Positions 54,199 to 63,043 of a stretch of DNA of 64,000 nucleotides are shown one piece after another. A model generated the notes under the pieces. The model was not told the origin of the DNA. It saw only the letters and a program-made list of their open reading frames with translations, and did no database searches. The number at the start of each line of letters is the position of its first letter. Within the stretch, counting starts at the first letter, position 1. The stretch comes from Acinetobacter johnsonii CIP 64.6 (GTDB lineage Bacteria; Pseudomonadota; Gammaproteobacteria; Pseudomonadales; Moraxellaceae), in the NCBI RefSeq assembly GCF_000368045.1, contig NZ_KB849236.1, positions 981,293 to 1,045,292 of the forward strand. Direction: 5' to 3'. The position numbers and the translations under genes are program-made.

Positions 54199-55716
54199 TT
54201 ATTTTTCAATAATTGCCGTTACACCTTGGCCACCAGCAGCACAAATTGAAACAAGTACGCGACCTGAACCTTTTTGGTTGATCAGCTTCGCAGCAGTGGC
54301 AATGATACGGCCACCCGTTGCAGCAAATGGGTGACCTGCTGCAAGTGAAGAACCTTTTACGTTGAGTTTAGTGCGGTCAATTGAACCGAGTGGAGCATCT
54401 AAACCTAAACGGTCTTTACAGAATTTTGGATCTTCCCATGCTTTCAAAGTTGAAAGAACTTGCGATGCAAATGCTTCATGAATTTCGTAGTAGTCGAAGT
54501 CTTGAAGTTTAATGCCAGCGCGCTCAAGCATACGTGGAACTGCATAAGCAGGTGCCATCAATAGGCCTTCTTTTTTCTCAACGAAATCAACAGCAGCCGT
54601 TTCTTGGAAGGTTAAGTAAGCAAGTACTGCGTGACCGTTTGCTTTCGCCCACTCTTCGGACGCTAAAAGCACACAAGACGCACCATCCGTAAGTGGTGTC
54701 GAGTTACCTGCGGTCATGGTACGCGCATCACCTTTACCAAAAGCTGGTTTGAGCTTAGCAAGTTTTTCAACAGTAGAGTCAGCACGTAAGTTGTTGTCAC
54801 GCTCTAAACCTAAGAATGGTGTGATTAGGTCATCGAAGAAACCTTCTTCGTAAGCCGCAGCCATTTTTTGGTGTGAAGATGCAGCAAGTTCGTCTTGTGC
54901 TTCACGTGCAATACCCCATTCAAGCGCAGTAATAGCTTGGTGATCACCCATAGAAAGACCTGTGCGTGGCTCACCATTTTTCGGTGCATCCATTAAGTCT
55001 TTTAGGTTGATTTTTGTTAAAGCTTTTAAACGGTCTTTACCCGTTTTTGCAATGTTGAGTTCAAGCAATGCTTTACGTAAACCATCACCAAACGCAATTG
55101 GTGCATCAGAAGTCGTATCTACACCACCAGCAACACCCACTTCAATTTGGCCCAGTGCGATTTTGTTGGCAACTAAGAAAGCTGCTTGTAAGCCAGTACC
55201 ACATGCTTGCTGAATATCGTAAGCAGGTGTTTCTGGTGCAAGTGCAGTGTTTAATACACATTCACGGGTCATGTTAAAGTCACGGCTGTGCTTAAGAACA
55301 GCACCAGCAACCACTTCACCGAGGCGTTGACCTTGAAGGTTAAAACGTTCAACAAGACCGTTTAGCGCTGCTGTGAACATATCTGTATTCGAAGCGGTGA
55401 AATATGCGCCATTTGAGCGAGCGAAAGGAATACGGTTACCACCGATAATAGCCACGCGGCGAACAGTGTTTTGACTCATGGTTTGATCCTGTTGAACAGC
55501 AGTTTGAGTTTTTGGTTTTGAAGCATTTGTAGAAGAAGCAGGGCTTTTACTACGAGTTGACGCAGCACGAGTGCGAGTCGGCTTAGTCGTATTATTTACT
55601 GATTGGGTTGTTGTGCCAGTACTTTTAGTTCTACGCGGTGTACTTTTTGATGTATTTGACACAGTTTCCGTAGCAGAATTTTCCACTGCTGGATTTTCTT
55701 GAGTTGTTTTGCTCAT
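54199..55716 (-). CDS. Acetyl-CoA acetyltransferase (thiolase) with basic N-terminal extension
   Basis: Thiolases cleave or form beta-ketoacyl-CoA. The thiolase fold begins at Met80 (SQNTVRRVAIIGGNRIPF). Its active-site Cys is in QQACGTGLQ near residue 172, His in YEIHEAFASQ and the second Cys in ISICAAGGQGVTAI-type CAAGGQGV near the end. The first 79 residues are rich in Ser, Thr, Lys and Arg (PRRTKSTG, TRTRAASTRSKSPA) and lack structure, like a histone H1 or AlgP tail. A start at 55479 is possible, with AGGAT before it. It is divergent from the FabG-MaoC genes; the trio resembles Mycobacterium fadA2-fabG4-htdX. Confidence 0.85.
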   Translation of the reverse strand: MSKTTQENPAVENSATETVSNTSKSTPRRTKSTGTTTQSVNNTTKPTRTRAASTRSKSPASSTNASKPKTQTAVQQDQTMSQNTVRRVAIIGGNRIPFARSNGAYFTASNTDMFTAALNGLVERFNLQGQRLGEVVAGAVLKHSRDFNMTRECVLNTALAPETPAYDIQQACGTGLQAAFLVANKIALGQIEVGVAGGVDTTSDAPIAFGDGLRKALLELNIAKTGKDRLKALTKINLKDLMDAPKNGEPRTGLSMGDHQAITALEWGIAREAQDELAASSHQKMAAAYEEGFFDDLITPFLGLERDNNLRADSTVEKLAKLKPAFGKGDARTMTAGNSTPLTDGASCVLLASEEWAKANGHAVLAYLTFQETAAVDFVEKKEGLLMAPAYAVPRMLERAGIKLQDFDYYEIHEAFASQVLSTLKAWEDPKFCKDRLGLDAPLGSIDRTKLNVKGSSLAAGHPFAATGGRIIATAAKLINQKGSGRVLVSICAAGGQGVTAIIEK

Positions 55717-55956
55717 AAGGCTTTTCCAAGCATGTTAATCTATTCTTAGGGTGTACATTAGCATATTATAAAAAGGGCTGAATTGACTAGAATGACATTG
55801 CAACAGGCTTTCAGGTCAAGACATATCATCTATAACTCAAGTATGATTCTATAGAAACCGATGGAACTATTGAAATATAAGACTCTAGACATCACTTTGA
55901 AGTTAAAAGGATATCTTTGAATCCATCAACAATTAATTTGTATGAGAGATAAAAAC
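55717..55956. promoter_or_regulatory. Divergent thiolase / FabG4-like intergenic region
   Basis: A 240-bp AT-rich gap that must hold both divergent promoters. I see no certain operator. Confidence 0.4.
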
Positions 55957-57348
55957 ATGACTGATCAATACCAAACATTCGCAAAATCTCCGATTGGTAA
56001 ATTTGTCATTAAAAATTTGGGTTTACCTGCACCAACTTTTTTAGACCGTTTTGAGTCAGCAACGCCTGTGATTAAAGGTGCTGTTTTACTGGGTGCAGCA
56101 ACAAACAGTTCATTGTCTAGTGCAATTGCGCAAGTTTTGGCAAATGTTCACGCCAATAGCTATGCAGGTAACAATGCACAGTTACAGCAAGCTGCGGCTA
56201 AAGTGGGCTTAAACTTAAGCGCATTTAATGCAGGCGACAAAGAGTCTAAATTCAAAGTTGTTATTTTTGATGCATCTGGCATTGAGTCATCAGAACAACT
56301 CAATGAGTTATATAACTTCTTTAACCCGATCGCACGTCAAGTGGCTGCTTCTGGTCGTGTGATTGTGGTAGGCACTACCCCTGAAACTGCGGGTAGCGTG
56401 AAAAAAGCGATTGCACAGCGCTCACTTGAAGGTTTTGTGAAGTCTGTCGGTAAAGAGTTTAAAAAGGGTATTGCAGCACATTTGATTTATGTGGATGCAG
56501 GTGCAGAAGCAAATCTTGAGTCAACTTTACGTTTTGCAGCATCTCCACGTTCTGCTTATGTCTCTGGTCAAGTGATTCGCGTATCTAAAGCTGATGTTGT
56601 AGATGTAGATTGGGCTAAACCACTGGCAGGTAAAACGGCTGTAGTAACAGGTGCGAGCCGTGGTATTGGTGAAGCGATTGCACATGTCTTGGCACGTGAT
56701 GGTGCGCATGTGATTTGTTTAGATGTACCACAGCAACAAGCAGATCTTGACCGTGTTGCAGGTGAGATCGGTGGTTCAACACTGGCAATTGATATCACGG
56801 CAAACGATGCAGGTGAAAAAATCAAAGCTGCGGCAGCCGCTCAAGGCGGATTAGATATTATCGTGCATAACGCAGGTATTACTCGTGACAAAACGTTGGC
56901 AAATATGAAGCCTGAGCTTTGGGACTTGGTGATTAACATTAACTTGTCTGCGATTGAACGTGTGAATGATTATTTACTTGCGAATGAGGGTTTAAATGCC
57001 AATGGTCGTATTGTTTGTGTATCATCAATTTCAGGTATTGCGGGTAACCTAGGTCAAACTAACTATGCTGTGTCGAAAGCAGGTGTAATTGGTGTAGTTA
57101 AATTTACTGCTCCAACGTTGACGAATGGCATTACCATTAACGCCGTTGCGCCAGGTTTCATTGAAACCCAAATGACCGCTGCAATTCCATTTGCAATCCG
57201 CGAAGCGGGTCGCCGTATGAATTCGATGAGCCAAGGTGGTTTACCTGTAGATGTTGCTGAAACCATTGCTTTATTTGCAGCGACAGCATCGACTGGTTTA
57301 AACGGCAACGTGGTACGCGTTTGTGGTCAAAGCTTGTTGGGTGCTTAA
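55957..57348 (+). CDS. High-molecular-weight FabG (FabG4-like) 3-oxoacyl reductase
   Basis: The 463-aa protein is twice the size of FabG. An N-terminal degenerate Rossmann half of about 210 residues precedes a full short-chain dehydrogenase: TGASRGIGEA near residue 231, NAG in VHNAGITRDKTLAN near 308, Ser in VSSISGIAGN and the catalytic YAVSK near 369. This layout matches FabG4 of Mycobacterium tuberculosis, an acetoacetyl-CoA or ketoacyl reductase. The start is ATG 55957 (MTDQYQ). It is followed by a MaoC dehydratase. Confidence 0.88.
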   Translation: MTDQYQTFAKSPIGKFVIKNLGLPAPTFLDRFESATPVIKGAVLLGAATNSSLSSAIAQVLANVHANSYAGNNAQLQQAAAKVGLNLSAFNAGDKESKFKVVIFDASGIESSEQLNELYNFFNPIARQVAASGRVIVVGTTPETAGSVKKAIAQRSLEGFVKSVGKEFKKGIAAHLIYVDAGAEANLESTLRFAASPRSAYVSGQVIRVSKADVVDVDWAKPLAGKTAVVTGASRGIGEAIAHVLARDGAHVICLDVPQQQADLDRVAGEIGGSTLAIDITANDAGEKIKAAAAAQGGLDIIVHNAGITRDKTLANMKPELWDLVININLSAIERVNDYLLANEGLNANGRIVCVSSISGIAGNLGQTNYAVSKAGVIGVVKFTAPTLTNGITINAVAPGFIETQMTAAIPFAIREAGRRMNSMSQGGLPVDVAETIALFAATASTGLNGNVVRVCGQSLLGA

Positions 57349-57359
57349 TTTAAAAGCTT

Positions 57360-57396
57360 GAATTTATCTCTCCTTTAGAGGGGGATAAATTCTTTA
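57360..57396 (+). terminator. Possible terminator after the FabG4-like gene
   Basis: GAATTTATC-TCTCC and GGGG-GATAAATTC make a stem with a short loop, then TTTAT. It is not perfect. Confidence 0.55.
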
Positions 57397-57420
57397 TATT
57401 ATAAGTGGGATGGTGTTTCT

Positions 57421-57453
57421 CCCTCATCCTAACCTTCTCCCTGAGGGAGAAGG
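57421..57453. repeat. Intergenic palindromic repeat between fabG4-like and maoC-like genes
   Basis: CCCTCATCCTAACCTTCTCC followed by CTGAGGGAGAAGG. The core CCTTCTCCC-TGA-GGGAGAAGG (57433-57453) is a perfect 9-bp palindrome. The CCCTCATCC..CCTTCTCCC pattern is a scattered intergenic repeat that I recall from several gammaproteobacterial genomes; only one copy was seen here. Confidence 0.7.
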
Positions 57454-57497
57454 AGCTTTCAAAAAATATTGAAATAAAAACTTCTCAAAGGTTCAGT

Positions 57498-58352
57498 ATG
57501 AAGACTCGCCATTTTAGTCAACTTCCAAAACCATATATGGCTTATCCGAAAGTCATTCAAGGTTTGATCTTTAAAAAGCCAAAAGGTGAAAAAGTCTTAC
57601 CGCAGGTTGAGTATGTGGTGGATTCTTTTAACGTCGATCAAAAGCATTTGAAAGCTTATAACCAAGTGTGTGGCTTTAAAAATAATGGTTATATTCCTGC
57701 GATTTATTTGGCCGTATTATCGCAAAGCCTACAAATGCACATGATGGGGCAAGAGCCGTTTCCATTTCCTGTGCTAGGTTTGGTACATATTCGCAATCAA
57801 GTCAAACAAATGCGTAAAGTTGGCGTTAATGAAACCCTCACTTTATCATGTAAATATGGCGCGCTTGAGCCACATGATAAAGGTGTTCAATTTGATTTTA
57901 TTACCACAGTGAAAGTTGGCAATGAAGTGGTGGTTGAAGCATTAACCACGTATTTAGCACGTCAAAAGACCGATGGTAAAACAGCACAAAAATTAGTTGA
58001 AGCAACGACTCCAGATTATCAGCCGAATGCAGTCTGGGAAGTCTCTGAAAACACAGGTCGTCGTTATGCAATGACCTCGGGCGACTTCAACCTCATCCAC
58101 ATTCATGCGGTGACAGCAAAAGCCTTTGGTTTCAAACAAGCCATTGCGCACGGCATGTGGAGTAAGGCGCGAGCATTGGCTTCGATCACATTGCCTGATG
58201 CTTATGAAGCGGATGTTTGGTTTAAACTGCCGATGTATTTGCCTTCAACGGTCGATTTTATGACCACGACAGAAGGTGTAAATACCGCTTTCTTAATTCG
58301 AAATAGTAAGAATCAAAAACCGCATGTGACGGGACAGGTCAAAGCACTATAA
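57498..58352 (+). CDS. MaoC-like hot-dog dehydratase (HtdX-like)
   Basis: MaoC proteins hydrate or dehydrate 3-hydroxyacyl-CoA. From ATG 57498 (MKTRHFSQL) the protein is 284 aa with two hot-dog halves. The C-terminal half carries the hydratase-2 motif region SGDFNLIHIHAVTAKAFGF and the AIAHGMW segment near residues 193-225. The frame could open 31 codons earlier, but that part covers the intergenic repeat. It completes a thiolase-reductase-dehydratase set with its neighbours. Confidence 0.85.
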   Translation: MKTRHFSQLPKPYMAYPKVIQGLIFKKPKGEKVLPQVEYVVDSFNVDQKHLKAYNQVCGFKNNGYIPAIYLAVLSQSLQMHMMGQEPFPFPVLGLVHIRNQVKQMRKVGVNETLTLSCKYGALEPHDKGVQFDFITTVKVGNEVVVEALTTYLARQKTDGKTAQKLVEATTPDYQPNAVWEVSENTGRRYAMTSGDFNLIHIHAVTAKAFGFKQAIAHGMWSKARALASITLPDAYEADVWFKLPMYLPSTVDFMTTTEGVNTAFLIRNSKNQKPHVTGQVKAL

Positions 58353-58355
58353 CTT

Positions 58356-58390
58356 TAAAAAGCCCAGTTTAGATTACACTGGGCTTTTTT
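58356..58390 (+). terminator. Terminator after the MaoC-like gene
   Basis: AAAAAGCCCAGT and ACTGGGCTTTTTT with a 10-base loop. Confidence 0.9.
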
Positions 58391-58420
58391 ATGTCAGCTT
58401 AAAAATACAAGGATGTGTAA

Positions 58421-59671
58421 ATGAAAATTTTAAAACAATATTTACAAGCGAATCCGAACCATTACCAAGGCTATGTTGACCCACGTTTTCAAAGTGTTGC
58501 CCATTTGTTTAGCCGCTTGCAGGATGCTCGTTCAGCATATGGTGGTGCAGCCTGTGTTTTATATTTTCAAGGTGAAAAAGTTGTCGATATCTATACTGGT
58601 TTAGCAGCGGTAGATTCTCTTTGGCAGGCCAATACCATGTCGGTGTGTTATTCGACAGGCAAAGGCGTGCTCGCAACCTTGGCGCATATTTTAGTCAGTC
58701 AAGGTGTGCTGAGTTACGATCAACCGATTGCGGATTATTGGCCTGAATTTGCCCAAAATGGCAAAGGAAAGATGACGCTAAGACATGTGCTAAGTCATCA
58801 AAGTGGATTATTTGATATCCGTAATAACATTGCCGATGCAACAGAGATGTTGGATTGGGCACATATGTTAGACGTATTTGAAAAGGCACAACCACGCTTT
58901 GCAATTGGTGAAGATGCTGCTTATCAACCTTTGTCATTTGGTTGGCTGGTCGGTGGTGCTTTGGAAAAAGCAACGGGGAAACGTTTAACGGAACTCTTCC
59001 AAACCTATTTAGTTGAGCCACTTGAGCTAGATGGGGCTTACTTTGGTGCACCCAGTGCTGAATTAAAACGTATCGCACGACCTATTACTCGTCCTGTACC
59101 TGTCCAATCAAATCAGAAAAGTCCAACGAAGGTGCGTAAAGTTTCATTGCTGGATAAAGCGATGCAGTGGTCAGGGCAAGATCCACAAGACTTTCAAGAT
59201 GGCATGATACCCAAAGGCATGAAAAAGGTCAGTTTTTATCATGATGATGCGATTCAGGCGATCATTCCTGCTGCAAATGGTGTATTTACAGCCAATAGTT
59301 TAGCCAAAGTGTATGCGATGCTATCTCAAAAAGGGATTTGGGAAGGTCAGCAGCTGATTCGCCCTGATGTGTTTTCTGAATTGAGTCGAGTGCAATATAC
59401 CTATCGAGATCGCGTGATGCCGATACCTATGCATTGGCGCTTGGGTTATCACCGTATATTAACCTTAGGAAAAACTGCAGAGCAGGGTTTTGGTCATATG
59501 GGCTTTAATGGTTCAGGGGCTTGGGGCGATGGTGAGCGAGGCTTGAGTTTTGCTTATACACATAACTTTGCTACAGGTTCTTTAACTGGGGATTATCGAC
59601 TATGGGCTTTGAGCCAAGAAAGTTTACGCTGTGCAGATGAGATCTTAACAGGCAAAAAAGGCTGGTTTTGA
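58421..59671 (+). CDS. Serine hydrolase of the beta-lactamase fold (EstB-like esterase)
   Basis: The 416-aa protein has the S-x-x-K motif STGK at Ser78-Lys81, a Tyr near residue 168 (AAYQPLSFGWL, where class C enzymes have Y-x-N or Y-x-S) and a HVLSHQSGLFD stretch near 122. This makes it a beta-lactamase/transpeptidase-fold esterase rather than a true beta-lactamase. There is no signal peptide, so it is cytoplasmic. It follows the lipid module after a terminator; a link to it is possible but unproven. Confidence 0.85.
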   Translation: MKILKQYLQANPNHYQGYVDPRFQSVAHLFSRLQDARSAYGGAACVLYFQGEKVVDIYTGLAAVDSLWQANTMSVCYSTGKGVLATLAHILVSQGVLSYDQPIADYWPEFAQNGKGKMTLRHVLSHQSGLFDIRNNIADATEMLDWAHMLDVFEKAQPRFAIGEDAAYQPLSFGWLVGGALEKATGKRLTELFQTYLVEPLELDGAYFGAPSAELKRIARPITRPVPVQSNQKSPTKVRKVSLLDKAMQWSGQDPQDFQDGMIPKGMKKVSFYHDDAIQAIIPAANGVFTANSLAKVYAMLSQKGIWEGQQLIRPDVFSELSRVQYTYRDRVMPIPMHWRLGYHRILTLGKTAEQGFGHMGFNGSGAWGDGERGLSFAYTHNFATGSLTGDYRLWALSQESLRCADEILTGKKGWF

Positions 59672-59742
59672 TAGGTCTGAGATTTAGTCATCGTCTAAAA
59701 TATGTTATGTTCGTCGCGGTTTAGGTTTTGAATATTTGTGAC

Positions 59743-60198
59743 ATGAAGACTCCCATTCTTATCCCGCTGGTTGCTACAGGATTATTGTTAGGTTGTTCCG
59801 AGGCGAATCAAACGCAACATGATCAGTCTAAACTTCAAGTGGCAGAACAAAAGCAGATTATTCCTGCGTGGGTTGGGAGTTATCAGGGGACAACGCCGTG
59901 TATGGGGTGTTTGTCCCGTTGTGAAGACTGTCCGGGTATGGCAGTTGCACTAGAGTTGCATGAAAACAAGACCTATACCCTAAAACGAGAAAGTTTGAGT
60001 GGGCATAACGAAATCGAAACTTTGACTGGAGCACTTCGTTTTAATGCTCAAGATCAGCACAAGGTAGAGTTGATGAACGTGACAACGCGAAACTTACTTT
60101 ATATCGATTTAGAAGATGGTGTTTTAGAAATACGTGAAGATGTGACTGGAAAAAAATACCAAATGCAAAGTGATTTTATTTTGGCGAAACCGGCTTAA
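59743..60198 (+). CDS. NlpE-like copper-resistance lipoprotein (short form)
   Basis: From ATG 59743 the 151-aa protein has a lipoprotein signal with lipobox LLLGC (Cys18). An N-terminal NlpE-type domain follows, with WVGSYQGTTPCMGCLSRCEDCPGM near residues 45-68 and a LTGALRF strand. NlpE proteins usually have a CxxC in the motif PCADCEGI; here there are two extra cysteines inserted, giving C-x-x-C-x-x-x-C-x-x-C. It would sit in the outer membrane and might sense copper or signal envelope stress, by family only. Confidence 0.78.
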   Translation: MKTPILIPLVATGLLLGCSEANQTQHDQSKLQVAEQKQIIPAWVGSYQGTTPCMGCLSRCEDCPGMAVALELHENKTYTLKRESLSGHNEIETLTGALRFNAQDQHKVELMNVTTRNLLYIDLEDGVLEIREDVTGKKYQMQSDFILAKPA

Positions 60199-60428
60199 TT
60201 TTCTAAATAGTCGTATTTTAGGAATTCATTTTAATATTTGCACCTTTTTACTTTTCCAGAGCTTTCACTTTATTTCAAATCTATAATCTAAATGCATAAA
60301 TAACTTGAGATAGAGAGTGGGATAAAAATGGAGCTAATGGTTTTTGAATTATTGATCTAAATCAGGTTTGTAGCTTAGAAATGAGAGAACGGAGTGAAGT
60401 AATTCATTCACTCTTTGGCAAAAAAACA

Positions 60429-60458
60429 GTATGCTTAGACCTATAAAAAGGAGCATAC
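60429..60458 (+). promoter_or_regulatory. Hairpin overlapping the dnaX ribosome site
   Basis: GTATGCT (60429-60435) pairs with AGCATAC (60452-60458) immediately before the dnaX ATG. The Shine-Dalgarno AAGGAG (60448-60453) lies in the loop and stem edge. A 7-bp inverted repeat GAGTGAA..TTCACTC stands just upstream (60392-60413). Confidence 0.4.
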
Positions 60459-62555
60459 ATGTATCAAGTACTTGCACGGAAATATCGTCCTCGCAATTTT
60501 AATGAGCTGGTGGGTCAAAACCATGTTTCTCGAGCGCTAACCAGTGCTTTAGAGCGCGGGCGTTTGCACCATGCTTATTTATTTACAGGAACGCGTGGGG
60601 TCGGAAAAACCACGATTGCCCGTATTTTGGCGAAGTGCTTGAACTGTGAAACAGGTGTGACTTCGACGCCATGTGAAGTTTGCCCAACCTGTACCGCCGT
60701 GAATGAAGGCCGTTTTATTGACTTGATTGAAATTGATGCGGCATCACGGACTAAAGTTGAAGATACGCGAGAGCTTTTAGACAATGTTCCTTATGCGCCG
60801 ACACAAGGTCGTTTTAAGGTCTATTTAATCGATGAAGTGCATATGCTGTCTACGCATTCTTTTAATGCTTTACTCAAAACATTGGAAGAACCACCTGAAC
60901 ATGTGAAATTCCTTTTTGCAACGACAGATCCGCAAAAGCTCCCAATTACCGTGATCTCGCGTTGTTTGCAATTTACACTACGTCCGTTGGCTGTAGATGA
61001 AATTACCGAGCATCTGGCTAATATTTTAAATAAAGAAAGCATCCAAGCCGAACAAGATGCGATTTGGCAAATTGCAGAGTCTGCCCAAGGCTCATTACGT
61101 GATGCGCTTTCTTTGACAGACCAAGCGATTGCTTACGGTCAGGGCGCTATCCAGCACCAAGATGTCAAAGAGATGTTGGGTTTAATCGACCGTACCATTA
61201 TTTATGATCTGATCCTTGCGATACATCAAAACCAGAAACAACGGGTGAGTAAGTTGCTGATGCAATTCCGCCAGCAAGCCCTGGATGTATCTTTAGTTTT
61301 AGATCAGCTGATTTCGACTTTACATGAGTTGGCATTACTACAATATTTGCCAGAACTTAGTCTCAAATATAGTGATGAAATTAATAAAAAAATCATGCAA
61401 TTGTCTCAGCAGATTGCTGCACAAGACTTACAACTTTATTACCAAATTGCATGTAAAGGGCGTGCTGAATTACAGCTAGCAGTCACACAAGAGCAAGGCT
61501 TTGAAATGTCAGTGCTGCGTATGTTAGCGTTTCGTCCATTACAACCGAATGAAGTGTTGGTGGCTCAGACCAATAGCGCTGTAGTTGAATTTGTACAACA
61601 AACGGCAATACGGAGTGCTGATCCAGAAACGGCTTTGCAGCAAGATGCTCAAGGCACAGACGTTGATGCGGCATTTGAAGATACTGCAATAACTCAGAAT
61701 GTAGAACTTGAGTTTAAGTCTGAACTTGATGATGTCGCTCTTTCAGAAAGTGCCGAAGATAGTAAACCACTAGTGGATGCATCTCAGCAATCTGATCAAA
61801 TCGTTTTCGATCCTTCCAGTGATGAAGTGCTATTCGATTTAGATGAAGCAGACGAATTTAATGCGCAAACTCATGACGAGGAGCCCAATAGTGATGATTT
61901 CTTATTTGATGAAATTGTACCGCTAGACCTAGAAACTCAAAATGACGCATCCGTTGAACCTGCCGCAGTAATAGCTGAACCTGCTGTGCAAGCGAAGTCG
62001 TTTGATTTAGCAAATGAAGTGCTGTCTGCTGATAGTGTACAGGACACCCAAGTTGTAGAAAATGAAAGCCTGCAAACTGTTGCCGCTATTGTAGAGCCCG
62101 TTCAACCTGAACAGGTTTCAACTGCATCAGCCGATTTAATGCCACAAGATATTTTACAACTTCAACCGCAGCAGTTAGTCGGTGAGTGGACGGTGGAGAA
62201 GTGGGAGTACTGGTTCAGAAGCAGTGGCTTATCACCCGCGGTACAAGAGTTGGCTCAGCAAGGTTTAATGGCTGGGCAAATTAATGCCGAGTCTGTGTTT
62301 ATGATTCCGCAGCGTTATGAGCAACTCCTCACCCAGTTACGTCATGTCTTGGAAGATGCGCTCAAAGCTGAATGGCCTCAGACGCGTTTTGATGTGAAAT
62401 ATGCAGAAGTTGAAACAATTACCCCGTACACCATGCAGGCGCAGCGCAAGCAAAGAGCATTTCAACGTGCGCATGAATTACTGCAAAACGAAGATACGGT
62501 CAAAGGCCTTGTACAAACTTTTGATGGTGAATTGCAGAATATCCAACTTAAGTAA
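60459..62555 (+). CDS. dnaX: DNA polymerase III tau/gamma subunits
   Basis: DnaX is the clamp-loader ATPase and polymerase organiser. The 698-aa protein has Walker A GTRGVGKTT at residues 43-52, zinc cysteines CLNCETG and CEVCPTC near 64-82, VYLIDEVHMLS near 122 and ISRCLQF near 165. A low-complexity acidic linker (about residues 395-575, many Asp, Glu, Gln and Val) leads to a C-terminal tau domain. I did not find a convincing slippery site for a gamma form. The stop overlaps the convergent thioesterase gene by 8 bp. Confidence 0.95.
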   Translation: MYQVLARKYRPRNFNELVGQNHVSRALTSALERGRLHHAYLFTGTRGVGKTTIARILAKCLNCETGVTSTPCEVCPTCTAVNEGRFIDLIEIDAASRTKVEDTRELLDNVPYAPTQGRFKVYLIDEVHMLSTHSFNALLKTLEEPPEHVKFLFATTDPQKLPITVISRCLQFTLRPLAVDEITEHLANILNKESIQAEQDAIWQIAESAQGSLRDALSLTDQAIAYGQGAIQHQDVKEMLGLIDRTIIYDLILAIHQNQKQRVSKLLMQFRQQALDVSLVLDQLISTLHELALLQYLPELSLKYSDEINKKIMQLSQQIAAQDLQLYYQIACKGRAELQLAVTQEQGFEMSVLRMLAFRPLQPNEVLVAQTNSAVVEFVQQTAIRSADPETALQQDAQGTDVDAAFEDTAITQNVELEFKSELDDVALSESAEDSKPLVDASQQSDQIVFDPSSDEVLFDLDEADEFNAQTHDEEPNSDDFLFDEIVPLDLETQNDASVEPAAVIAEPAVQAKSFDLANEVLSADSVQDTQVVENESLQTVAAIVEPVQPEQVSTASADLMPQDILQLQPQQLVGEWTVEKWEYWFRSSGLSPAVQELAQQGLMAGQINAESVFMIPQRYEQLLTQLRHVLEDALKAEWPQTRFDVKYAEVETITPYTMQAQRKQRAFQRAHELLQNEDTVKGLVQTFDGELQNIQLK

Positions 62556-62991
62556 TGCCATGGCTTAAGTAGTGGCGCAAAGCACTCCGCATTTCAGATG
62601 GAATCGGGGTGCTTTTGCGTGTTTCACGGTCTACAAAGACATGAACAAAATGTCCTTGAGCTGAAGCAGTTTCTTGACCAAATTTGAAAATGGCAAGTTC
62701 GTAAGTGAGTGAAGAGTTCCCTATTTTGGCAATAGTCACACCAACATCAATAATCTCAGGATAAGACAACTCATGTAAGAAACTGCATGCTGAGTCGACC
62801 ACTAAACCAATAATAGGGGATTGGTGAATATCAAAATTTGCTTTTTCAATCAGTAAGGCATTTGCGGCAGTATCAAAATAACTATAGTAGGTGACATTGT
62901 TGACATGGCCATAGAGGTCATTGTCCGACCAACGTGTTTGAATCGGTAGAAAATAATGAAATTGGTCACGTGTCTTTGCAGCTTGTCTCAT
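62548..62991 (-). CDS. 4-hydroxybenzoyl-CoA-thioesterase-like hot-dog thioesterase
   Basis: The hot-dog fold is seen in QTRWSDNDLYGHVNNVTYYSYFD near residues 17-39, where the Asp-x-Asp-x-x-x-H region marks acyl-CoA thioesterases of the YbgC/FcbC type. AAGGA is eight bases before ATG 62991 but directly touches the earlier ATG 63000, so I choose the shorter, 147-aa form. Its end overlaps the dnaX stop by 8 bp. The natural substrate is unknown. Confidence 0.85.
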   Translation of the reverse strand: MRQAAKTRDQFHYFLPIQTRWSDNDLYGHVNNVTYYSYFDTAANALLIEKANFDIHQSPIIGLVVDSACSFLHELSYPEIIDVGVTIAKIGNSSLTYELAIFKFGQETASAQGHFVHVFVDRETRKSTPIPSEMRSALRHYLSHGIT

Positions 62992-63043
62992 CGATATCAT
63001 CCTTAAAAATCATCTTATAAGTAGCCTAAGTTAATTATATGGT

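Noticed and set aside
58421..59671. The beta-lactamase-fold hydrolase as a resistance beta-lactamase
   Set aside because: No signal peptide, and the family motifs after S-x-x-K point to an EstB-like esterase.
61378..61396. A7 run in dnaX as a slippery site for gamma-subunit frameshifting
   Set aside because: The run reads AAT-AAA-AAA-ATC, so a -1 slip puts the P-site codon on TAA, and there is no Shine-Dalgarno or stem in the arrangement known from E. coli.
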